Shown here piece after piece: positions 24,604 through 31,804 of a DNA stretch of 40,563 bases. Below the pieces are notes generated by a model that saw only the letters and a list, made by a program, of their open reading frames with translations, ran no database searches and had not been told where the DNA came from. Origin of the DNA: Gammaproteobacteria bacterium Ga0077536 (GTDB lineage Bacteria; Pseudomonadota; Gammaproteobacteria; Ga0077536). A program made the translations under genes and the position numbers. Numbering within the stretch: the stretch's first letter is position 1; the number at the start of each line of letters is the position of its first letter. The stretch spans positions 147,056-187,618 of the forward strand of contig LNEL01000055.1 in the NCBI GenBank assembly GCA_001464935.1, given 5' to 3'.

Positions 24604-25137
24604 TCAGTTCAGCCCGGACGGCCGCTTCTGCAGCTTGCGCTGCAGTGTGCGCCGATGCAGGCCCAGGCGCTTGGCGGCGGCTGAAATGTTGCCCTCGCAC
24701 TCGTTCAGCACCTTCTGGATGTATTCCCACTCGAGCCGCCCGAGCGGCGTCGCCGGCGCGTCCGCGGCGACGTCCGCGGCGCCCGGCTGGTAGGCGAACG
24801 CGTGGATGATGTCGTCGACGTCAGCGGGTTTGGTCAGATACTGGTGCGCGCCGAGCTTCACCGCCTCGACCGCCGTCGCGATGCTTGCGAATCCCGTCAG
24901 CACCACGATGCAGAGCGCCGGGTTGAGCGCCAGCAGCGGGGAAATAAGCTGCAGCCCGCTGCCGTCCGGCATGCGCAGGTCGAGCACGGCGTGGGACGCC
25001 GGACGGGTTTCGAAGCGCTCCAGCGCAAGCGCGGCCGAGTCGGCGCAGACGGGTTCAAAGCCCCGTCGCGTGAAGGCCTGCGCCATCACCTGCAGCAGCA
25101 CCGCATCATCGTCGACGAGCAGGACACGCGGCTTCAT
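24604..25137 (-). CDS. regA: RegA/ActR/PrrA family response regulator
   Basis: This 177-residue protein has a receiver with DDD (residues 9-11) and the phospho-acceptor Asp53 in VLDLRMPDGSG. A proline-containing linker leads to a Fis-type helix-turn-helix at about 149-177 (GNISAAAKRLGLHRRTLQRK), which is almost diagnostic of RegA. The ATG at 25137 is one base past the regB stop. It is the cytoplasmic DNA-binding partner of RegB, controlling redox-dependent genes for respiration and carbon or nitrogen assimilation. Confidence 0.93.
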   Translation of the reverse strand: MKPRVLLVDDDAVLLQVMAQAFTRRGFEPVCADSAALALERFETRPASHAVLDLRMPDGSGLQLISPLLALNPALCIVVLTGFASIATAVEAVKLGAHQYLTKPADVDDIIHAFAYQPGAADVAADAPATPLGRLEWEYIQKVLNECEGNISAAAKRLGLHRRTLQRKLQKRPSGLN

Positions 25138-25138
25138 C

Positions 25139-26383
25139 TCACACCTCCGCCGTGCGCAGGGCCGCGAACGGCACTTCGACGTGGACATGGGTGCCACCAC
25201 CCGACGGGGTGTCGAACTCGACGTGTCCACCCAGCCGCGACAACACACTGTGCGCCAGGTACAGCCCGATGCCGAGGCCGCGTTCGCCCTTCGTGCTGAC
25301 GATGCGCCGGCCCACCAGTCCGCGCAGCTGTTCGGTCAGGCCCGGACCGTCGTCGTGAACGTCGAGCCACATCGCGCGGTCGTTCCATGCGGCACGCGCA
25401 TCCACGCGGCTCGCCGACGCATCGGCCGCGTTGTTCAGCACGTTGAAGAGGGCCTGGCGCAACGTGCGATCGGCGAGGATCCGCGGCGCGGGGCGCGGCC
25501 CTTCGACGGCGATCGTGATCGCGACGTGGGCCTGCTGCTGCTGCCACTCATGCAGCAATTCATCGAGAAACTGATCTGCGGCAGCCTGTCGTCCACTGTC
25601 GGCCGGCAACTCGCCGGCATCGGTCGCGAGGCGCGCGAGGCTCTGCTTGCAGCGCTGGATCTGCTCGCGCAGCGTGACGACCGACGCCTGCAGCGACGGC
25701 AGCGCGGCGAGATCGGTTTCGAGATCCTTGGCGAGGATGGCCATCGTCGCGAGCGGCGTGCCGAGTTCGTGCGCGGTACCGGCCGCGAGCGTGCCGAGAG
25801 CCACGACGCGCTCGGCTTCGAGCGCGCGCTCGCGGGCGCGCGCCAGCGCCCGGTCGTGCTCGCGCAGCGTCTGCGCGATCCTGGCGACGAAATAGGCAAT
25901 GCAGCCCGCGCTCAGCACGAAGCCATACCACATGCCCCACAGATGCAGTTCGACGCCATGGACATGCGAGGCACCGGAGGTGATCGGCCGATTGAAGAAC
26001 ATCAGCAACGTGTAGCAGCCGATCGCCGCGAGCGCGATCGCGGCCGACGCGCGCAGCGGCAGCGTCGCCGCCGCGAATACGATGGGCAGCAGGAACAGCG
26101 AGATGAACGGATTGACGGAACCGCCGCTGAAATAGATGAGCACCGTCAGCGCCGACAGGTCCGCCGCGCACTGGCGGACCAGTTCGCCCTGGTTGGCGGG
26201 GCCGCCGGCGCGCAGCCGCCGCCACGACCACGCGGTGTAGACCGCCATCGCGACCAGCACCGCGGCGACAATCGGCCACGGCACCGCGAGGTGGAAGCGG
26301 GCGCCGATGAACACGAGCCCGAGCACCTGGGCCCCGATGATCAGCAGCCGCAACTGCAGCAGATACTTCAGAATGGTTTGCAC
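25139..26383 (-). CDS. regB: RegB/PrrB family redox sensor histidine kinase
   Basis: This 414-residue kinase has six N-terminal hydrophobic segments. The quinone-site motif GGSVNPFISL is at 87-96. The H-box has His205 in AGTAHELGTPLATM, and the redox-active cysteine candidate Cys245 is in QIQRCKQSL, corresponding to Cys265 of Rhodobacter RegB. The N-box is NVLNNAADA near 314, with DDGPGL at 344. The start is a GTG at 26383. It senses ubiquinone pool and redox state and phosphorylates RegA. Confidence 0.93.
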   Translation of the reverse strand: MQTILKYLLQLRLLIIGAQVLGLVFIGARFHLAVPWPIVAAVLVAMAVYTAWSWRRLRAGGPANQGELVRQCAADLSALTVLIYFSGGSVNPFISLFLLPIVFAAATLPLRASAAIALAAIGCYTLLMFFNRPITSGASHVHGVELHLWGMWYGFVLSAGCIAYFVARIAQTLREHDRALARARERALEAERVVALGTLAAGTAHELGTPLATMAILAKDLETDLAALPSLQASVVTLREQIQRCKQSLARLATDAGELPADSGRQAAADQFLDELLHEWQQQQAHVAITIAVEGPRPAPRILADRTLRQALFNVLNNAADASASRVDARAAWNDRAMWLDVHDDGPGLTEQLRGLVGRRIVSTKGERGLGIGLYLAHSVLSRLGGHVEFDTPSGGGTHVHVEVPFAALRTAEV

Positions 26384-26453
26384 GGAATGCCACCGGCGGA
26401 CAGGCCCGCGATTATAGCCGCGGACGGGCCGAGCGCGCGGCGCGACCGGCAGG

Positions 26454-27479
26454 TCAGTGCGCGGCGGACCAGAGCGCCGGCAACGGGTGGCTCAAAGGTT
26501 CGCGCCCCAGCACATCGGCAATCGCGTAGCGCGGATCGCACGCGCAGTCCCGACGCAGCGGACGCGCGTACTCTCCGCCGCGCGGACTCCGGATGCAGCT
26601 GACGAGCGGCGACTCGCGGCGGGGCGCACCCCGCCGCACGACGACCCCGGTTTCGCCGTTGGCGAGCCGTACGAACGAACCCGGCGGAAACACGCCGATC
26701 TCGCCGATGAAGTCAGCCGCGAGTCCCGCGTCGACCGCCTGCCCCCGGGCCAGGAAGATCTGCCGCACGGCCTGCTGGGCGCGAATGCCCGTGCGGTATT
26801 CGCGGGGCAGGACCATCGCGCAGTAGATGTCGGCCAGGGACAGCAGCCGGGCCAGCGGGTTGATCGCCGCGCCGCGCAGCCCCTGCGGATAGCCGCTGCC
26901 GTCGGGGCGCTCATGGTGCTGGAGCACGAGTTCGAGCCACAGCGGATCGTCGACGCCGCTCGCGCGCAGCAAGGCATGGCTGCGCGCCGGGTGGGCCTGC
27001 ACCACCGCCAGCAGTTCAGCGGGCAGAGGACCCGGCCGCGCCAGTGCCGCCTGCTCGTGCAACTGGCCGAGATTGCAGCTCAGCACCGCAGCGAGCAGCC
27101 GCTGACGGGTTTCCACCGTGTACTGCAGCCGGCTCGCCACCAGCTCACACAGCGCACCGACCATCAGCGGATGCACGTCGGCGTAGGCTGCGGCCTCGTC
27201 GAGCAACAGGGCGCCGAGCACGGCATCGGCGTCCGCCGCGACCAGCGCCGAGAGCCGCCCGGCCAGCTCGAGCGCGTCGGCGGCGACCGCGCCCGGGCAG
27301 GTCCCGAGCATCCGCGCCTGCCAGTCGGCCGTCGCGGCACGCAAGGTCGTCAGCTGTTCGAAAACAGTCGGCGTCACACGGGCCGGCGAAGTCTGGGGCT
27401 CATGGGCGGAATGTCGCCCGGGCGGGCCAAAGCTTGAGGATCGGGCGGATTGGCCGCTGTCTGTCGGCGGGACGCTCAA
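26454..27479 (-). CDS. Degenerate HD-GYP domain protein
   Basis: This protein of about 341 residues has a clear GYP half: HHERPDGSGYPQGL at 188-201 and LLSLADIYCAM after it, as in c-di-GMP phosphodiesterases of the HD-GYP family. The HD dyad expected before LG is replaced: LSCNLGQL at 133-140 has Cys135-Asn136 where His-Asp should be. The enzyme is therefore probably impaired and may be a c-di-GMP or partner-binding regulator. The start is a TTG at 27479 with no good ribosome site; GTG 27377 is an alternative. It is divergent from a GGDEF gene 58 bp away. Confidence 0.8.
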   Translation of the reverse strand: MSVPPTDSGQSARSSSFGPPGRHSAHEPQTSPARVTPTVFEQLTTLRAATADWQARMLGTCPGAVAADALELAGRLSALVAADADAVLGALLLDEAAAYADVHPLMVGALCELVASRLQYTVETRQRLLAAVLSCNLGQLHEQAALARPGPLPAELLAVVQAHPARSHALLRASGVDDPLWLELVLQHHERPDGSGYPQGLRGAAINPLARLLSLADIYCAMVLPREYRTGIRAQQAVRQIFLARGQAVDAGLAADFIGEIGVFPPGSFVRLANGETGVVVRRGAPRRESPLVSCIRSPRGGEYARPLRRDCACDPRYAIADVLGREPLSHPLPALWSAAH

Positions 27480-27537
27480 CTTGAAGGTGGGCCTGCCTTA
27501 CACTGGGCGGGGCAGCTGCGGCGGAAAGCAATGGTCT

Positions 27538-28515
27538 ATGACTGAATTCGATGCGATCGCGAGGCTCGCGCAGCAGGCCGACTTCCCGGCGCTGTGCAGC
27601 GAGACCCTGCGCCAGGTCTCGAGTCTCGGCGGCGATGTCAGGGTCGAACTGCTCGAAGCCTTCGACGAACGCGGCGGGACGCCGGGTGCGATGGAACTCG
27701 AGCACTGGGTCGTGCGCCGCTTCAGCGACGGCATCGAAATCGATCGGCCGGCGTGGCTTGCGCGCGCCGCCCCCAAAGTGCCCGCTGGGGAACAGATCCC
27801 GCGCGTCCGCACGACGGATCCGGCCGGACATGTACTGTGCCTGGGCTCCCTGGCGGGCGTGTGGCGCTTCCTCGCGATCGAGGGCCAGCTCGTGCCCGGT
27901 GGCCTGCGCCGCATCACCCGTCTGTGCGCGATTTTCCGGCACCTGCTGGCGATGATCGATCGCTTCGAACGCGATGCGCTGACGGGCCTGCTGAACCGCC
28001 AGTCCTTCGACTATCGCTTCGAGGAACTGCTCGAGCGCCATCGCCAGAACCCGCGACGCGCGCGGGTCGGCACGATGCCATGGCTCGCCATCGCGGACAT
28101 CGACCACTTCAAGCGCATCAACGACACCTACGGGCACCTGTACGGGGACGAGATCCTGCTGCTGTTCTCGCGCCTGATGCACCAGAACTTCCGCAGCGAC
28201 GACCTGCTGTTCCGTTACGGCGGCGAAGAGTTCGTGCTGATCCTGAACAACACGACCGCGCAGGGCGCGCTCCGCGCGCTGGAGCGCTTCCGCGAGTCGA
28301 TCGGCAATTACGCCTTCCCGACGGTCGGACGGGTGACGGTCAGCATCGGCTGGGTGTGCGTGCAACCGCAGGCCCTGCCGAGTGACCTGATGCACCGCGC
28401 GGACAAGGCGCTGTATCACTCCAAAGGCAATGGCCGCAACCAGGTGACGAGCTACGAGGCGACGTTCGGCGAGCACGAGGTCGAACCGCAGCAGTCGGCG
28501 GTCGACCTGTTCTGA
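27538..28515 (+). CDS. GGDEF domain diguanylate cyclase
   Basis: This 325-residue protein has an N-terminal 140-residue region without a domain I recognise, then a full GGDEF domain with DALTGLLNRQSF at 146-157, IADIDHFKRINDTYGH at 185-200 and the active-site GGEEF at 228-232. An inhibitory I-site RSDD (219-222) sits exactly five residues before GGEEF, so product feedback is likely. It makes c-di-GMP from GTP. The ATG at 27538 was chosen over a TTG at 27481. It is divergent from the degenerate HD-GYP gene. Confidence 0.92.
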   Translation: MTEFDAIARLAQQADFPALCSETLRQVSSLGGDVRVELLEAFDERGGTPGAMELEHWVVRRFSDGIEIDRPAWLARAAPKVPAGEQIPRVRTTDPAGHVLCLGSLAGVWRFLAIEGQLVPGGLRRITRLCAIFRHLLAMIDRFERDALTGLLNRQSFDYRFEELLERHRQNPRRARVGTMPWLAIADIDHFKRINDTYGHLYGDEILLLFSRLMHQNFRSDDLLFRYGGEEFVLILNNTTAQGALRALERFRESIGNYAFPTVGRVTVSIGWVCVQPQALPSDLMHRADKALYHSKGNGRNQVTSYEATFGEHEVEPQQSAVDLF

Positions 28516-28536
28516 GCACGAGACTCGGGCCGGTCC

Positions 28537-29001
28537 TCAGGCTTCGAGCGCGGCGAGCACGGCGTCGGGGTGCGTTTCAGCCTTCGCGACCCGCGCCCAG
28601 TGCTTGCGCACCTTGCCGTCCGCGCCAATCCACACGGTCGAGCGGATCACGCCGAGCGTCTTCTTGCCGTACATGACCTTCTCGCCATACGCGCCATATT
28701 TCTCCATCACCTTGCGCTCGGGGTCCGACAGCAGGATGAACGGCAGCGTGTACTTGGCGGCGAACTTCGCATGCGAGGCGGCATCGTCCGGTGAGATGCC
28801 GATCACCACGACGCCCTTCTTGCGCAGCGCACTCCAGTGGTCGCGAAAGCCGCAGGCTTCCTTGGTGCACCCGGGGGTGTCGTCCTTCGGGTAGAAATAA
28901 ACGACGACGTCTTTGCCCTTGAAATCAGCCAGCGAGACTTTCTCGCCCTTTGCGTCGGTCAGCGTGAATGCGGGTGCGGCCTTGCCTTCTTCGAGTGCCA
29001 T
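28537..29001 (-). CDS. bcp: Thiol peroxidase Bcp (atypical peroxiredoxin)
   Basis: This 154-residue protein has the PrxQ/Bcp active site YFYPKDDTPGCTKEACGF, with peroxidatic Cys45 and resolving Cys50 five residues apart. The ATG at 29001 has AGGAA nine bases upstream; an extension to 29028 is possible. It reduces hydrogen peroxide and organic peroxides in the cytoplasm using thioredoxin. It follows the cupin gene by 27 bp on the same strand. Confidence 0.95.
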   Translation of the reverse strand: MALEEGKAAPAFTLTDAKGEKVSLADFKGKDVVVYFYPKDDTPGCTKEACGFRDHWSALRKKGVVVIGISPDDAASHAKFAAKYTLPFILLSDPERKVMEKYGAYGEKVMYGKKTLGVIRSTVWIGADGKVRKHWARVAKAETHPDAVLAALEA

Positions 29002-29028
29002 GTCGTCGGTTCCTGCTGCTTGGGGCAA

Positions 29029-29559
29029 TCACTCACGATGCAGTGAGCGTCGCATGTTCTTGATCAGTTCCTGGTCCATGTCCGCGGGCACGACTTCCTC
29101 GGCATCGGCGCTGTCGTAAATTTCCAGCGCATCACCCTGCCGGAACATCCGCTTGCCGTCGCGCGGAAAGTCGGCCATGTCGACCGTGGTACGGCTGCCG
29201 CCCATCAGGCAGATCACGCTTTTCTGAAACGGATTGCGCAGCTGGTGCGGAGACGTCGGCGCCGGAAAGCCGGCGAAATCGCCGGGACCGAGCAGATGTT
29301 CGGTTTCCTCGATTTCGAGCACGGCCTGCCCCTGCAGAATGTAGATCCATTCCTCTTCGCAGGTGTGGGAGTGATACAGCGAAGCGACATTGCCTGCCGC
29401 GAGGCGCACGACGCGGATGCGCGTGTTCTTCAGGCCCACCATTTTATCGAGGTTCGCGCCGGCGATGATCGTGCCCGGGTTCCACGGGTAGGTGACCGCG
29501 TGTCGGAACTCGAACGCCTTCTCTGCGCGGACGATATTGGTCTGTTCTTCTTTGCTCAT
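29029..29559 (-). CDS. Cupin domain protein
   Basis: This 176-residue protein has a single conserved cupin barrel: motif 1 in YHSHTCEEEWIYILQGQAVLEI (about residues 62-83), with metal-binding His-His-Glu, and motif 2 in GPGDFAGFPAPTSPHQLRN. A good AGGTAG site precedes the ATG. It is upstream of bcp and probably in the same operon, suggesting an oxidative-stress or small-molecule role. The precise reaction is unknown. Confidence 0.88.
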   Translation of the reverse strand: MSKEEQTNIVRAEKAFEFRHAVTYPWNPGTIIAGANLDKMVGLKNTRIRVVRLAAGNVASLYHSHTCEEEWIYILQGQAVLEIEETEHLLGPGDFAGFPAPTSPHQLRNPFQKSVICLMGGSRTTVDMADFPRDGKRMFRQGDALEIYDSADAEEVVPADMDQELIKNMRRSLHRE

Positions 29560-29687
29560 CGACTACCTGGCTGCGGGGCGGACCGGGCACCGCAGGCGGC
29601 GCCGGACACATCTGGGGGATGGCGCCAGTGTAGCATCGCGGCCGCGCGGCGGCGGGCACGACCCGACGATCGTGGTTCGTGGGGCGC

Positions 29688-29710
29688 GGGCGGTTTACAT
29701 TAAACTGCCC
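29688..29710. promoter_or_regulatory. Near-perfect 10-bp palindrome upstream of the metallohydrolase gene
   Basis: GGGCGGTTTA (29688-29697) and TAAACTGCCC (29701-29710) pair at nine of ten positions around a CAT centre. It lies 24 bp before the GTG start at 29735, in the gap shared with the divergent cupin/bcp genes. It could be an operator for a dimeric regulator or a leader hairpin. Confidence 0.45.
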
Positions 29711-29734
29711 CCTCTCCCGCAGCCGAGATCCACC

Positions 29735-30379
29735 GTGCGCGTCATCATCACCCCGGTCACCCCATTCCAACAGAACTGCTCCCTCGTGTGGTGCGAAGCG
29801 AGCGGCCGCGGCGCCATCGTCGACCCCGGCGGCGACACCGAACGGGTCCTTGCCGCCGCCACGCGCGAGGGCGTGACGGTGGAGAAGCTGTTGATCACCC
29901 ATGCGCACATCGACCATGCGGGGGCCACGGCGCGCCTCGCGCGCGAACTCGGCGTCCCGATCGAGGGCCCGCACCGGGAGGACCAGTTCTGGATCGACCT
30001 GTTGCCGCAGCAGGGCGCAAAGTACGGCTTTCCGCCCGCCGAGGCCTTCGTGCCGGATCGCTGGCTGGCACACGGGGAGAAGGTCAGCGTCGGCGAGCTG
30101 ACGCTGGAGGTCGCGCATTGCCCCGGACATACGCCCGGTCACGTCGTGTTCTTCGAGCGCAACAGCCGGATCGCGCTGGTCGGCGACGTGCTGTTCCAGG
30201 GTTCGATCGGTCGCACCGACTTTCCGCGCGGCGACCACGCCACCCTCCTCGCCTCCATCCGCGAGCGCCTGTGGCCGCTCGGCGACGATGTGGTGTTCGT
30301 GCCGGGCCACGGCCCGACGTCCTCGTTCGGCGACGAACGCCGGACCAACCCCTACGTCGGCGACCACGTGCCCGGCTGA
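29735..30379 (+). CDS. Metallo-beta-lactamase fold hydrolase (YcbL/GloB-like)
   Basis: This 214-residue protein has the zinc motif THAHIDHAG (His56, His58, Asp60, His61), then CPGHTPGHVVF, LVGDVLFQGSIGRTD and the last ligand in FVPGHGPTSSFGDER. This arrangement is that of the single-domain glyoxalase II-like YcbL group, which hydrolyses hydroxyacyl-glutathione thioesters. The start is a GTG at 29735. It is 57 bp upstream of the HDOD gene and may share a transcript. Confidence 0.9.
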   Translation: MRVIITPVTPFQQNCSLVWCEASGRGAIVDPGGDTERVLAAATREGVTVEKLLITHAHIDHAGATARLARELGVPIEGPHREDQFWIDLLPQQGAKYGFPPAEAFVPDRWLAHGEKVSVGELTLEVAHCPGHTPGHVVFFERNSRIALVGDVLFQGSIGRTDFPRGDHATLLASIRERLWPLGDDVVFVPGHGPTSSFGDERRTNPYVGDHVPG

Positions 30380-30436
30380 GCCGGGCCCGGCCTGAAGCCC
30401 GGGCGGTCCGCGGCCGCTAAGCACACACAACCTCCT

Positions 30437-31732
30437 GTGTGCGCCACCCAAATGCAGACCCGAAAACTTGCGAATCCCTCCGCGCCCGATGCAGCGCTGG
30501 CCCACGATATCGCGCGGCTGAGGACCCTGCTGCCGCTGCGTCACCTGACCGACGAGGAATTCGAGGCCCTCGCCGCGCACGTCGAAGTCGAACACCGCGC
30601 GCCCGGCCAGCGCCTGTTCCGCTGTGGCGACGACGACGGCTGGCTGTTCTACCTGCTCGACGGCACGGCGAGCGTCGCGGACGCCGGCGGCGACGAGTTC
30701 ACGATCACGGCCGGCAGCATCGAGGCACTGCATCCGCTGTCGACCCACCCCAAGGCCCGCGTCAGCGCGCAGGCGGCCAGCGACCTGCGCTACGTGCGGC
30801 TGCCGGCCGCGCTGACCCGCCAGCAACCGCGCGTGGTCGGTCGGCCCGGGATCCAGGTCGAAGAACTGTCCGACGCCGATGACGAGGTCGACAGCCAGCT
30901 GCTGTTCTCGATCTATCACGCGCTGCGCGAGGACCGTCTGGAGCTGCCGACCCTGCCGGACATCGCGCTCAAAATCCGCGTCGCGGCCGAAGATCAGATG
31001 AAGGGCGTGCATGAAATCGCGCAGCTGATCACCGTCGATCCGGCACTCGCGAGTTACTGCATCAGGGTCGCCAACAGCGCCGCCTATGCCAGTGGGTCGG
31101 CGATTACCAACGTGCGCGACGCCGTGACGCGGATGGGCATCCACGCGACGCGCGACTTCGTGATCGCGCACGCCGTGCGCGGGCTGTTCAACAGCACCGA
31201 TCCGCGCTGCACGACGCTGATGAAGGCGGCGTGGTCGCACAGTTCGACCATCGCGGCGCTGTCCTTCGTGATCGCCCGGCGCGTGAGCCGCATCAATCCG
31301 GAACAGGCGCTGCTCGCCGGACTGCTGCACGACATCGGCGTGATGGTGCTGATTTCGCAGCTTGCGCAGTTCCCGGACCTGTTCAAGGACACTGCCACCC
31401 TCGCCACGGCGCTGAAGGATCTGAAGCACCAGGTGACGGCGATGGTCTTGCGCGCGTGGCGGCTGCCGGAGACACTGATCAAAGCGGCGTTTGCCGCCGA
31501 ACACTGGTCACGCGAGCCGGGCACGGAGTACGAGCTCGCGGATATCCTGTTGCTCGCGCACTGGCACCAGCAGGAACCGCCGTGTCTGTGGGCTGAAAGC
31601 GTGCCGACGGGCGGGATTGCGCTGCTGTCGAAACTTCCGCCGGAAGCGTTGACCTATTCAGGTCGCCTGCAGGTCGTTCAGGAAGCGGCCGACGAACTGT
31701 CGCGCGTGCGGGCGTTGCTCGGCGTCGGATAG
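30437..31732 (+). CDS. HDOD domain protein with N-terminal cyclic-nucleotide-binding-like domain
   Basis: This protein has about 431 residues. Residues 30-130 (LRHLTDEEFEALAAHVEVEHRAPGQRLFRCGDDDGWLFYLLDGTASV) follow the pattern of a cNMP-binding beta-roll, though the phosphate-binding cassette is not evident. Residues about 160-360 form an HDOD domain: LPTLPDIALKIRVA, DPALASYCIRVANSA, LLAGLLHDIGVMVL. It is a regulatory scaffold rather than an enzyme in known cases. The start is uncertain: GTG 30437 lies in a 6-bp hairpin (30421-30442), ATG 30452 is the alternative, and neither has a good ribosome site. Confidence 0.85.
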   Translation: MCATQMQTRKLANPSAPDAALAHDIARLRTLLPLRHLTDEEFEALAAHVEVEHRAPGQRLFRCGDDDGWLFYLLDGTASVADAGGDEFTITAGSIEALHPLSTHPKARVSAQAASDLRYVRLPAALTRQQPRVVGRPGIQVEELSDADDEVDSQLLFSIYHALREDRLELPTLPDIALKIRVAAEDQMKGVHEIAQLITVDPALASYCIRVANSAAYASGSAITNVRDAVTRMGIHATRDFVIAHAVRGLFNSTDPRCTTLMKAAWSHSSTIAALSFVIARRVSRINPEQALLAGLLHDIGVMVLISQLAQFPDLFKDTATLATALKDLKHQVTAMVLRAWRLPETLIKAAFAAEHWSREPGTEYELADILLLAHWHQQEPPCLWAESVPTGGIALLSKLPPEALTYSGRLQVVQEAADELSRVRALLGVG

Positions 31733-31737
31733 TGGAC

Positions 31738-31770
31738 GGCGTCTGGTGGCGATTCGTCACCCGAGACGCC
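31738..31770. terminator. Hairpin between convergent HDOD and pyc genes
   Basis: GGCGTCT (31738-31744) is the exact reverse complement of AGACGCC (31764-31770), with further GGTG/CACC pairing inside. It fills the 72-bp gap between the two convergent stops and probably terminates both transcripts, although no U-tract is present. Confidence 0.5.
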
Positions 31771-31804
31771 CGGGTTGAACCCGCGCCGAACCGACGCCTT
31801 AAAG

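Noticed and set aside
29444..31504. 686-codon minus-strand open frame opposite the metallohydrolase and HDOD genes
   Set aside because: It is an antisense shadow; MBL and HDOD motifs are clear on the plus strand.
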